NCBI GenBank assembly: GCA_030065715.1
Contig: JASJDF010000005.1
Location: forward strand, 1 to 32,670
Length of the DNA stretch: 32,670 bases
Origin: Xenococcaceae cyanobacterium MO_188.B19
Lineage (GTDB): Bacteria; Cyanobacteriota; Cyanobacteriia; Cyanobacteriales; Xenococcaceae
Direction of reading: 5' to 3'
Position 1 is the stretch's first letter. Each line of letters begins with the position of its first letter. The translations under genes and the position numbers were made by a program. The notes beneath the pieces are model-generated. The model was not told the DNA's origin. It saw only the letters and a program-made list of their open reading frames with translations, and made no database searches. Shown here piece after piece: positions 8,220 through 16,744 of the stretch.

Positions 8220-8259
8220 CAGCCTATAAAGCTTTTTCAATACAAAGCTTTATAGGCTG
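8220..8259. repeat. Perfect 16-bp inverted repeat overlapping the 3' end of the glycosyltransferase gene
   Basis: CAGCCTATAAAGCTTT - TTCAATAC - AAAGCTTTATAGGCTG. The right arm lies inside the GT coding sequence; no clear U-tract follows. Confidence 0.8.
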
Positions 8260-9397
8260 CAATAGTTTGTCGTGCGGTTTTTTGCCAAGAAAATTGCTGC
8301 GCTTGGTGTTTTCCTTTTTCTATTAATTCTTGACGTAGTAGATTATCATTAATAACTTTATATATTGCTTCTGCTAATTGTATTGGCTGATTTGGATCGA
8401 TGGTTAAGGCTGCATTTCCTGCTACTTCTGGTAAGGAGGAAACATTAGAAGTAACTACAGGAGTGCCAAGAGTCATTGCTTCTAAGACTGGTAATCCAAA
8501 GCCTTCGTAATAGGAAGGATAGGCAAAAACATCTGCCCTACTGTAGCAAAAAGCAACAGCTTGGTCAGAGAGATAGTCTAAATGATAGATATTTTGGTTA
8601 TGGGGTGAGTTTTTAATAGATTCAAAAATAGGTTCATATCGCCATCCTGGTTTACCAATAAGTAAGAGGTTATGGGGAATTCCGTGTTTTTGCTTAAGAT
8701 AGTTAAAAGCAGTAATTAGAGTTGTAATATTTTTTCTGGGTTCGATAGTACTGACAAATAAGATGTAAGGTTGATTAAAGTCGTAGTTAATAGATTTTTT
8801 GACTGTATCTAGGGGAAGTTGAGATAAATAATCGGGAGTGTAGCGACTTGCTAGGGGAGTCACCCAAATCTTTTCTGGTTCAATATCTAAGTATTGGATA
8901 ATATCTTTTTTGGTACTTTCTGAGATGGCAATAATTAAATCCGTCCATTGCAAACATTTTTTAACTTTTTTACCGTAATTCGCTGCTACGGAGTCCAGAT
9001 ATTGGGGATATCTCAAAAAAGCTAGGTCATAGATAGTAATTACTTTACGGCTCTGGGGATAGGGAAAAACACTGTAGTTAGTTCCGTGAATAATATCGAC
9101 GGAGTCAGTAAATTTTTGGAGATAGTTGGAAAATAACTGAGGAAAATTATTAATTAAGATATTAGATATTTTTACGGGAATAGGTAAAACCTTTTTATTG
9201 GGATAGGTTTGTAAGTTTTCGGGAAAAGCTAAATTTCTTTTTAACCAATTATTCAATCTTGGTTGATAAATAATCCCTAGTTCAAAGTCTTCCTGGCTTT
9301 GTAGGGTGGATAAGTTGGCTAGTAAATTGGTTACATATAATCCAACTCCACTGGGTTGGGGGGTGACTGGAGTAGCATCAAGGACAATTTTTAGCAT
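8237..9397 (-). CDS. Glycosyltransferase family 1/GT4-type
   Basis: MLKIVLDATPVTPQPSGVGLYVTNLL ... LFVSTIEPRKNITTLITAFNYL ... YEGFGLPVLEAMTLGTPVVTSNVSSLPEVAG. Internal Met at 9397 is a better start than the track's 9463. Confidence 0.92.
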   Translation of the reverse strand: MLKIVLDATPVTPQPSGVGLYVTNLLANLSTLQSQEDFELGIIYQPRLNNWLKRNLAFPENLQTYPNKKVLPIPVKISNILINNFPQLFSNYLQKFTDSVDIIHGTNYSVFPYPQSRKVITIYDLAFLRYPQYLDSVAANYGKKVKKCLQWTDLIIAISESTKKDIIQYLDIEPEKIWVTPLASRYTPDYLSQLPLDTVKKSINYDFNQPYILFVSTIEPRKNITTLITAFNYLKQKHGIPHNLLLIGKPGWRYEPIFESIKNSPHNQNIYHLDYLSDQAVAFCYSRADVFAYPSYYEGFGLPVLEAMTLGTPVVTSNVSSLPEVAGNAALTIDPNQPIQLAEAIYKVINDNLLRQELIEKGKHQAQQFSWQKTARQTIAAYKALY

Positions 9398-9463
9398 TCC
9401 GCTTAGGTTTGGATTTTGGGCTATTGTAGTGAGTCCGAGGGCATTGAAGAAACCTCTCCCCAA

Positions 9464-9486
9464 CCCCTCTCCTATTAGGAGAGGGG
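9464..9486. repeat. Palindromic CCCCTCTCC-TATTA-GGAGAGGGG element
   Basis: Perfect 9-bp arms around TATTA, just upstream of the likely GT start. Confidence 0.75.
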
Positions 9487-9563
9487 CTTTAATTTCTGGA
9501 ATTTGGCTAATATTGATAGCGAGCGAGACGTTCGCACCATTGGGCTTTAATAATCAGGTTGAT

Positions 9564-11072
9564 TTACTTCATGTCGTAACCAAATAAATTAGCATTTACC
9601 TCAGATAAATCAATATCTTCTAAGCCATATTCTGCCCAACGTCTGGATACCATACTCTCTGTATCGGGGTCAGATTCTAGAGGTTCGCCCCATTCATGAT
9701 TGGTTTCAGGAGGAATTTTGGTTGTGGCATCAATTCCCATGCGCCCACCTAAACCAATTTTGGCACTGGCAAAATCCAGTGTATCAAAGGGAGTATCAGG
9801 AAGAATAAATACATCACGGGAAGGATCGACTTTAGAAGAAATTGCCCATACTACCTGACGGGGATCGCGGATGTTAATATCTTTATCTACCACAATCACA
9901 AATTTGGTATAGGTAAATTGGGGTAGGGCACTCCAAAAAGCTAAAGCAGCACGGCGAGCTTGACCAGGATAAGCTTTATCAATGGAGATAATAGCAGCTT
10001 TGTAGCTTAAAGCTTCCATTGGTAGGAAAAAATCGACGATTTCTGAGACTTGTTGCCGTAAAATGGGGGTATATATGCGATTCAATGCGATCGCCATCAT
10101 GGCTTCTTCTTTGGGAGGGCGACCACTAAAAGTAGTTAGATATATGGGGTCTTTACGATGGGTAATACATTGAAAACGCACTAAGGGAGAATCTTCTACT
10201 CCTCCGTAATAACCCATATGATCGCCAAAAGGACCATCGGGTAGTACTTCACCTGGGGTAATTGTGCCTTCTAAAACAAATTCTGAATCCGCAGGTACTT
10301 CCAAATCTACCGTTTTACATTTGGCAAGTTTTACCCCACTACCGCCGTATAAACCAGCAAAGAGCCATTCCGATAAATCTACAGGAATGGGGGTAGCTGC
10401 TGCCATAATAATTAAAGGATCGACTCCTAATGCGATCGCAATTTCGAGTTTTTTACCTGCTTCCGCTGCTTTTCTGAGGTGTCTCGCACCACCTCTAACC
10501 GATAGCCAATGAACAGTCATAGTAGTTTTAGACTGTAACTGTAAGCGATATACCCCCACATTAGGAGTACCTGTTTCTACATCTTTGGTAATTACTAATC
10601 CTAGGGTAATAATTTTGCCCGCATCCCCAGCATAGGGACGAATCATCGGAATTTTGTTTAAATCTAAATCTTCTCCCTCAATCACTACTTGCTGACAGGG
10701 AGGGAAAAAGTCTCTTCCTGGTTTAGCTTTAACTACATCAAATAGAACTTTACCAAAATCTATAGCTTGGGATATCTTTTTCGGAGGTTTGGGTTGTTGC
10801 AACATTGCCAACTTGCGCCCCAAGTCTTCCAACTCCTCTGGCTGCTCCATGTTCATCGCCCAACAGATTCTTTCTACTGTCCCCATCAGATTCACAGCCA
10901 CAGGAAAGGGAGAACCTTTTACATTCTCAAATAGTAAACCAGGTCCTCCTGCTTGAAGCATTCTGTTAGAAATTTCGGCAATTTCTAAGTCTCCATCTAC
11001 TAAGGCTTTGATGCGTCGTAGTTGTCCTTTCTCTTCTAAGATTTTGATAAATCCCCGTAAATCCCTAGCCAT
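9564..11072 (-). CDS. UbiD family decarboxylase
   Basis: 502 aa, MARDLRGFIKILEEKGQLRRIKA ... GPFGDHMGYYGGVEDSPLVRFQCITHRKDPIYLTTFSGRPPKEE, typical UbiD. Confidence 0.95.
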   Translation of the reverse strand: MARDLRGFIKILEEKGQLRRIKALVDGDLEIAEISNRMLQAGGPGLLFENVKGSPFPVAVNLMGTVERICWAMNMEQPEELEDLGRKLAMLQQPKPPKKISQAIDFGKVLFDVVKAKPGRDFFPPCQQVVIEGEDLDLNKIPMIRPYAGDAGKIITLGLVITKDVETGTPNVGVYRLQLQSKTTMTVHWLSVRGGARHLRKAAEAGKKLEIAIALGVDPLIIMAAATPIPVDLSEWLFAGLYGGSGVKLAKCKTVDLEVPADSEFVLEGTITPGEVLPDGPFGDHMGYYGGVEDSPLVRFQCITHRKDPIYLTTFSGRPPKEEAMMAIALNRIYTPILRQQVSEIVDFFLPMEALSYKAAIISIDKAYPGQARRAALAFWSALPQFTYTKFVIVVDKDINIRDPRQVVWAISSKVDPSRDVFILPDTPFDTLDFASAKIGLGGRMGIDATTKIPPETNHEWGEPLESDPDTESMVSRRWAEYGLEDIDLSEVNANLFGYDMK

Positions 11073-11148
11073 AGTTAAGTATTATTAAAATTCCACTATT
11101 CATTGTTACGCTTTCTGAGAAAAAATGGTAGTTGATTGATATCAGAAT

Positions 11149-11943
11149 CTAGAGCCAACCTTTGAGACGATAAACCAACGTGCCAATATATTCCTTAATC
11201 GCTAGAGTAGTACGAGCTAAATTGTTAGGCTCTGGTAAAAAGCTCAAAATTTTCGACTCTGTACTGTAATCAACTGCTGCTAATTCTTGTTCGCTGACCA
11301 AAAAGTCGGTTGGTGCAGGAATTGGCTCAATTCCCAGACGGCGAAAAATTGCCATCGATCGCGGCATATGAAAAGCTGATGTTACCAATAAAATACTATT
11401 AATGTTGTTTTCTTCTAAGATTTTTTGAGTATAAATGGCATTGTCATGAGTATTAAGAGAATGTCCCTCTTTGATAATTACTTCTGGAGGAATCCCGATC
11501 AATTCCAAAATTTCTGCCATATCTTCAGCTTCCGAATTTCCTTGACCAAACCATTCGATTCTGCCTCCCGATAAGATAATTAGAGGTGCTTTTTCCTCTT
11601 TGTAGAGTTTAGCTGCATAAATAATGCGATCGCCATGTTCATTTAAATCTGCTAAAGTTCTAGGGGGAGATACTCCTTTAGTCGCACCACCCAAAACTAC
11701 TATGGCATCAGCAGTAGGCATTTCTGTCAAAGGTAGGTATTGCTTTTCTAGAGATTGAAGCAAATAGTTAGCGGTTCTAGGATTTGCTGTGGTTAATAAT
11801 AAAACTAAAGATAATAAAATTGGGATACAAGTAAAGCGAGACTTCCTAATACTGAAAAATAGGCTGACCAACAACAGAATGCAAGACAATCCTAAAGGAT
11901 AGACAAATAAAGGCAATAACTTCGATAAAAATAAAAAATTCAT
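11149..11943 (-). CDS. YdcF/ElyC/SanA family (DUF218) membrane protein
   Basis: ADAIVVLGGATKG ... RIIYAAKLYKEEKAPLIILSGG ... SAFHMPRSMAIFRRLGI, the DUF218 signature, plus N-terminal TM helices. Confidence 0.93.
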   Translation of the reverse strand: MNFLFLSKLLPLFVYPLGLSCILLLVSLFFSIRKSRFTCIPILLSLVLLLTTANPRTANYLLQSLEKQYLPLTEMPTADAIVVLGGATKGVSPPRTLADLNEHGDRIIYAAKLYKEEKAPLIILSGGRIEWFGQGNSEAEDMAEILELIGIPPEVIIKEGHSLNTHDNAIYTQKILEENNINSILLVTSAFHMPRSMAIFRRLGIEPIPAPTDFLVSEQELAAVDYSTESKILSFLPEPNNLARTTLAIKEYIGTLVYRLKGWL

Positions 11944-11956
11944 CTTTTAGATCGGG

Positions 11957-13277
11957 CAATGGTTCGGACAATTTTTAGAAATCAGGAAAAAAGCTATCCA
12001 TTTCTGTAAGGTAAAAGTGTTGAAAGATTACCAAGAATGGATAGCGTTAAAACAATTATACAAAGCCTATTGGTTTCAATGGGGGATTTAGCACAGCCTC
12101 AAAAAAAATTTCTCTTAACCTTATTTTCGACTTTGGTGATGAGCTGCGGTCGAGCTACTTTTACTAATTTGAGTCGTTATAGCCAACTTAATGAACGAAC
12201 TTATCGCCGACAGTATCAACGCTCATTTAATTTCATCAAGTTTAACCAACAACTAATCGAGCAAGCAATTAAACCAGAATCAGAGGTAATTTTGGCAGTA
12301 GATTGCTCTTTCATTCCCAAAAGTGGAAACAAGACCTATGGCATAGATTACTTTTACAACGGTAGTGCATCGAAAACAGAGAAGGGATTAGAGATTTCAG
12401 CAATGGCGGTAGTAGATGTAAAGAACAAAATTGGCTACAATCTCAGTGTTCAGCAAACCCCAGCAAATACCTCATCTTCAAAGAAACCTCGTCAATCTGA
12501 AACAACCCGAATTAATCACTATCTTACTCAACTAGAAGCAACTGTTCCTTATTTACCAACGTCTCTTCGCTATGTAGTGAGTGATGGCTTCTACAGTAAA
12601 ATTAAATGGGTTGAGGGAGTCACGGATTTAAAGCTAGAAGCAATTGGCAAATTACGTAGGGATGCCAATCTACGTTACCCCTATCAAGGCGAGTATTCTG
12701 GAAGAGGTAGACCGCGTAAATATGCTGGCAAAGTTGACTTAACTGACTACAGTAGTTTCGAGTTGGTCACTCAATTATCTGATGATGTAGATCTTTATAC
12801 TGTTGTGGTTTGGTCTATCAGTCTCAAGCGTAAGATTCGTTTAGTTTATCTACTGAACCATTCTGCCTCTTCCCCTCGCTATGCTGTTTTGTTCTGCACC
12901 GATCTTCAGTTAGATGCTTACTCGATTTATCTTTACTATCAAGCTCGATTCCAAATCGAGTTTTTGTTTCGTGACAGCAAACAATTTACTGGATTAGCTG
13001 ATTGTCAGGCTCGCGACCTGACTAAACTTGACTTTCATTTCAATAGTTCACTCTCTGCCCTTAATCTTGCCAAATGGGATGCTGTTCAACAGCATCATTC
13101 TGATACAAATTTTGTCTTTTCAATGGCAAGTTACAAACGCCGTGCCTTTAATTATCATCTTCTTGAACGATTTATTGACAAGTTAGGTTTAGAGCCTACT
13201 TTTATTAAATCCCATCCTAACTACTCAAGCCTTTATGACTACGGATCTATTGTTGCTTGATTTTGTCCGAACCATTG
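11957..13277 (+). mobile_element. IS4-family insertion sequence (1321 bp)
   Basis: Encodes a DDE transposase; 15-bp identical terminal inverted repeats CAATGGTTCGGACAA / TTGTCCGAACCATTG. No flanking target duplication seen. Confidence 0.92.
12037..13260 (+). CDS. IS4-family DDE transposase
   Basis: 407 aa; VILAVDCSFIPKSG (first D region) and the YREK signature YYQARFQIEFLFRDSK (Y-2-R-3-E-6-K). Confidence 0.93.
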   Translation: MDSVKTIIQSLLVSMGDLAQPQKKFLLTLFSTLVMSCGRATFTNLSRYSQLNERTYRRQYQRSFNFIKFNQQLIEQAIKPESEVILAVDCSFIPKSGNKTYGIDYFYNGSASKTEKGLEISAMAVVDVKNKIGYNLSVQQTPANTSSSKKPRQSETTRINHYLTQLEATVPYLPTSLRYVVSDGFYSKIKWVEGVTDLKLEAIGKLRRDANLRYPYQGEYSGRGRPRKYAGKVDLTDYSSFELVTQLSDDVDLYTVVVWSISLKRKIRLVYLLNHSASSPRYAVLFCTDLQLDAYSIYLYYQARFQIEFLFRDSKQFTGLADCQARDLTKLDFHFNSSLSALNLAKWDAVQQHHSDTNFVFSMASYKRRAFNYHLLERFIDKLGLEPTFIKSHPNYSSLYDYGSIVA

Positions 13278-13474
13278 TTAAACATTATGACTTCGATAGA
13301 ATCAATCAAATAAAATTAGATAAAGATAAAACAAAAAATATTGTAAATGGAACTATTATTTTACAATTCAATCCAGATTACGATTATGTTGTTGATGAAT
13401 TTAGAGATTTTGAACATGGAGAGCAAAATTTTAAAATAATTCAAGATTTTTTTAAAAAACATAAGGTTCGATAA
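13278..13474 (+). pseudogene. 3' remnant of a truncated gene fused to the IS right end (ORF 13235-13474 is chimeric)
   Basis: Coding-like VKHYDFDRINQIKLDKDKTKNIVNGTIILQFNPDYDYVVDEFRDFEHGEQNFKIIQDFFKKHKVR starts at the IS boundary. The track Met (13235) lies inside the transposase gene. Confidence 0.6.
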
Positions 13475-13518
13475 AATGATAGACTGTTTAACTCATCAGA
13501 CAAAAGGAGAAACAAAAT

Positions 13519-14241
13519 TTGTTAACTCTAGGCGTTAATATCGATCATGTAGCCACCATTCGCCAGGCTAGAAGAACGGTAGAACCCGATCCTGTAGCTG
13601 CTGCGGTACTAGCAGAATTAGGTGGTGCAGATGGTATTACGGTTCACTTAAGAGAAGATCGTCGCCATATCCAAGATCGAGATGTGCGTTTACTCAGACA
13701 AACAGTTAGCACTCATCTTAACTTAGAGATGGCACCTACCCCAGAAATGGTTAAAATTGCCTTGGATATTAAACCAGACTATGTGACTCTGGTACCAGAA
13801 AAAAGAGAAGAAATCACCACTGAAGGGGGTATTGATATTGTTGCTAATTTAGACCGTTTTACGGAAGTAGTAACAAAACTTCAAGATGCTGGTATTCCTG
13901 TAAGTTGGTTTATTGATGCAGACTTACCCCAAATAGAAGCTGCTGCTAATACTAAAGCTAAGTTTATTGAACTCCACACAGGTAAATACGCTGATGCTAC
14001 CGATGAAATTACCAGAAAACAAGAACTAGCAGCTCTAGGAAAAGGTACAGAACAAGCTATATCATTAGGTTTACGGGTTAACGCTGGTCACGGTTTAACC
14101 TATTTGAATGTTTATCCTGTAGCTTGTATTCCTGGTATGGAAGAATTAAACATCGGACATACGATAGTTTCCCGTGCTGTCATGGTAGGAATAGAAAGAG
14201 CAGTAAAAGACATGAAACTTGCAATGAGGGGTAAATTTTAA
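13519..14241 (+). CDS. pdxJ: Pyridoxine 5'-phosphate synthase (TTG start)
   Basis: [62 protein letters not shown] Shine-Dalgarno upstream of TTG. Confidence 0.97.
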   Translation: MLTLGVNIDHVATIRQARRTVEPDPVAAAVLAELGGADGITVHLREDRRHIQDRDVRLLRQTVSTHLNLEMAPTPEMVKIALDIKPDYVTLVPEKREEITTEGGIDIVANLDRFTEVVTKLQDAGIPVSWFIDADLPQIEAAANTKAKFIELHTGKYADATDEITRKQELAALGKGTEQAISLGLRVNAGHGLTYLNVYPVACIPGMEELNIGHTIVSRAVMVGIERAVKDMKLAMRGKF

Positions 14242-14306
14242 TATCTATCATTGATAAATGATTGCTGATTTTGTAATTATCAACTTAAAAAAAGGACAGT
14301 ATAAAA

Positions 14307-14636
14307 ATGACAACTTATTATTATGTTTTAGCTAGTCAAAAGTTTTTACTAGAAGAAGAACCTTTTAATGAAGTAATAGAAGAAAGAATTCGTAATTATA
14401 AAGAGCAAAATAAAGAAATTGACTTTTGGTTAGTCAAGCAGCCTGCTTTTTTAGAAGCTCCAGAATTCAAAGAAATTAAAGCTAAATGTCCCCAACCTTC
14501 TGCTGCTGTTATTTCTACTAATAAACAACTGATTACCTGGTTAAAATTGAGATTAGAATATGTTTTAACAGGAGAATTTGAAGCTCCTTCGGAGACAATT
14601 TCCGATCCTTTAGCTTCTTTAGAAACTGCGGTTTAG
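14307..14636 (+). CDS. ycf54: Ycf54-like protein (Mg-protoporphyrin monomethyl ester cyclase complex)
   Basis: MTTYYYVLASQKFLLEEEPFNEVIEERIRNY ... WLKLRLEYVLTGEFEAPSETISDPLASL, the cyanobacterial Ycf54 pattern. Confidence 0.93.
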   Translation: MTTYYYVLASQKFLLEEEPFNEVIEERIRNYKEQNKEIDFWLVKQPAFLEAPEFKEIKAKCPQPSAAVISTNKQLITWLKLRLEYVLTGEFEAPSETISDPLASLETAV

Positions 14637-14690
14637 GTAGTTAGTAGTTAGTGGTTAGTAGTTAGTAGTTAGTAGTTAGTGGTTAGTAGA
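14634..14690. repeat. Short tandem repeat tract of heptamer type (TAGTTAG/TGGTTAG)
   Basis: gtagttagtagttagtggttagtagttagtagttagtagttagtggttagtag, immediately after the ycf54 stop. Confidence 0.85.
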
Positions 14691-14785
14691 TAAACTTCAG
14701 TGATTGTTTTACTAACCACTAATTTATAGCCTTTACCAAATAAGAGAGTACACTCAATTAACAATCAACTATCAACTATCAATAT

Positions 14786-14905
14786 GCCCTAAAGGATTCC
14801 CTACGGTTATCCGAAGGTGTCCCGCAAGGGGATACCGCTATATCCGAAGGTGTATCCTTTAGGACGCATATATCCTTTAGGACTCGAAGCGGTATCCTTT
14901 AGGAC
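14786..14905. repeat. Modular palindromic repeat cluster (TCCTTTAGGA / ATCCGAAGGTGT / CCCGCAAGGGGATACCGC modules)
   Basis: Three ATCCTTTAGGAC copies plus TATCCGAAGGTGTCCCGCAAGGGGATACCGCTA; the 33-mer recurs exactly, inverted, at 26238-26270. Confidence 0.88.
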
Positions 14906-14970
14906 AATCAACGAAAACCAGGGTATAGTTATGTATTATTAAAATGAAAACCACTATATCCAGAGCAAAT

Positions 14971-16629
14971 TTATATTTTCATTGAACTCACATCAGTATC
15001 TGCATATTTCCAAGCAGAATTAAATTGTAGTTCCACAGTTTTAGCTTCCGATTCTTTACCTTGAAGTTTAAGACTTTGAGCTAGACTCCACAAAGACCAA
15101 CCGTTATTAGGATAGATGGCTAAATCTTCACGATAAACCTCTTCTGCTTCTATAGGAAGATTTGCCTCTAATAAGACTGCTCCCAAATATTGTCTGGTAG
15201 GAGTTGACCACTCCGCTGGTTCATTATAGTTTAAGTCATCTTCTAGTTTAACGGCTTTGCGTAAATGTGCGATCGCCTCACCATAATTTTCTTGCTTGGC
15301 ACTTAATTCTCCAGCTAAGACTTCTTGAGCTATTTTTAAAATATCTTGAGTGGTATTGATATCCCAAATAGTTACTGTTGCTAATTCTGGATCGTTAGCC
15401 AGTACAGTTAAGAGTTTTAGTTCCTGTTTGGCTGCTAATAGTTTGCCCTTGGTAGTATAAGCTAATCCTCTAGCATAGTGCCATAAACCTGTAGGATATT
15501 TAAGGTCTTGATCTGGTTGGGGTGTGGCTAGAATATCATCCCATTGACCAAAGCGAATCATAGTAAATAAAGGAACAGAATAGAAGTGTTGCAGTGTTCC
15601 CATACCTGGTTCTCGCATCATTTCAGGATTCACCATCTCAGCAACATTATTACCTGCTTCAGTAGCTAACTTACTATTACCTTCTAAAGTAGCAGCAAAC
15701 CAGAGAAAATGATGATTGTGGGGTACATAGCCTAAAGGGTAGACTCCTTGAGCATGACATTGAGTTAGATAATCTCGATCTACCGCGATCGCTTTTTCAT
15801 TAGCATTAGCTGCATCACGATATCGTCCCACACGAATGTAAATATGGGAAGGCATATGAACTAAATGCCCTGAACCTGGTACAAGATTGCCTAATCTATC
15901 CGCTGCTGCAATGGCTTTTTCAGGTTGTACTGCTTCTACTGCATGGATATAGAGATGATTTGCCCCTGGATGATTGGGTTTACGCTGTAAAACTGATTCT
16001 AAAGTAGTCAAAACTTCTTGGGTTTCGGGTTTAGGTTGCTGTTTTTCTGTCCAATAATCCCAAGGCATAGTGTCCATTAATGCTTCAGCAAAGATAGTTG
16101 CAGCATCAAGATCATCGGGATAAGTTTGTGCAACTTTTCTCATTGCATCGGCATAGTTGCGATCCAGAAAACTGCGATCTTCTACAATTTTATCTGTATA
16201 ACGTTCTGCTAAAGCTTTAATATATGCTTGTTCAACTGGAGTACTATTTTGAGCCAATTTTAACGCCTTTTCTATAGCCTGATAGGATTCGGGGATGGCA
16301 TCATTTTCCATAGCAGCATTAATATTAGGTCCTAAAACATAAGCTAAACCCCAATAACACATAGCACAATCAGAATCTAGTTTAATTGCTTCTCGAAATG
16401 AACGAGCTGCTTCTGCATGATTAAAACCATAGGCTAAAACTAGTCCTTGATCGAAATAGCGTTGGGCTGCTTTAGAATCTGTGGTGATGACATGATGGAG
16501 ATCCCCCATTCCTTTAAATAAAGGGGCTTTCGGCTGGTTCACTTTACCTAATTCGCAACCAAATGCACTGATACAAATAGTTAAAGACAAACTAATAATA
16601 AAAATCTGCCAAAGTTTCATAATATCCAC
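14971..16629 (-). CDS. Tetratricopeptide-repeat protein, probable exported or lipoprotein
   Basis: N-terminal signal MKLWQIFIISLSLTICISAFGC; TPR units (FNHAEAARSFREAIKLDSDCAMCYWGLAYVLG; NYGEAIAHLRKAVKLEDDL). Confidence 0.85.
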   Translation of the reverse strand: MDIMKLWQIFIISLSLTICISAFGCELGKVNQPKAPLFKGMGDLHHVITTDSKAAQRYFDQGLVLAYGFNHAEAARSFREAIKLDSDCAMCYWGLAYVLGPNINAAMENDAIPESYQAIEKALKLAQNSTPVEQAYIKALAERYTDKIVEDRSFLDRNYADAMRKVAQTYPDDLDAATIFAEALMDTMPWDYWTEKQQPKPETQEVLTTLESVLQRKPNHPGANHLYIHAVEAVQPEKAIAAADRLGNLVPGSGHLVHMPSHIYIRVGRYRDAANANEKAIAVDRDYLTQCHAQGVYPLGYVPHNHHFLWFAATLEGNSKLATEAGNNVAEMVNPEMMREPGMGTLQHFYSVPLFTMIRFGQWDDILATPQPDQDLKYPTGLWHYARGLAYTTKGKLLAAKQELKLLTVLANDPELATVTIWDINTTQDILKIAQEVLAGELSAKQENYGEAIAHLRKAVKLEDDLNYNEPAEWSTPTRQYLGAVLLEANLPIEAEEVYREDLAIYPNNGWSLWSLAQSLKLQGKESEAKTVELQFNSAWKYADTDVSSMKI

Positions 16630-16744
16630 CTCTCAAACGTCAGGAGTTTTGTTTGTTATTACTCCTTTACATTCATGTTATTACTGAGTTCAGTTTATGA
16701 AACGATTGGGAAGAACTAGAGATAACCTTAGAAATAATTTGCTC

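Noticed and set aside
6000-9400. Accessory island as a phage-defence island
   Set aside because: Only TA-type and glycosyltransferase genes are present; no restriction, helicase, nuclease-effector or other defence signature is visible.
9306-9587. Plus-strand ORF across the GT start and the CCCCTCTCC palindrome
   Set aside because: Includes intergenic repeat sequence and is antisense to the GT; no domain.
10264-10512. ORF antisense to ubiD-like gene
   Set aside because: Shadow ORF; the UbiD frame is clearly coding.
14634-14905. Possible CRISPR array
   Set aside because: Units are tandem heptamers and nested palindromes with no spacers of uniform length and no cas genes in the window.
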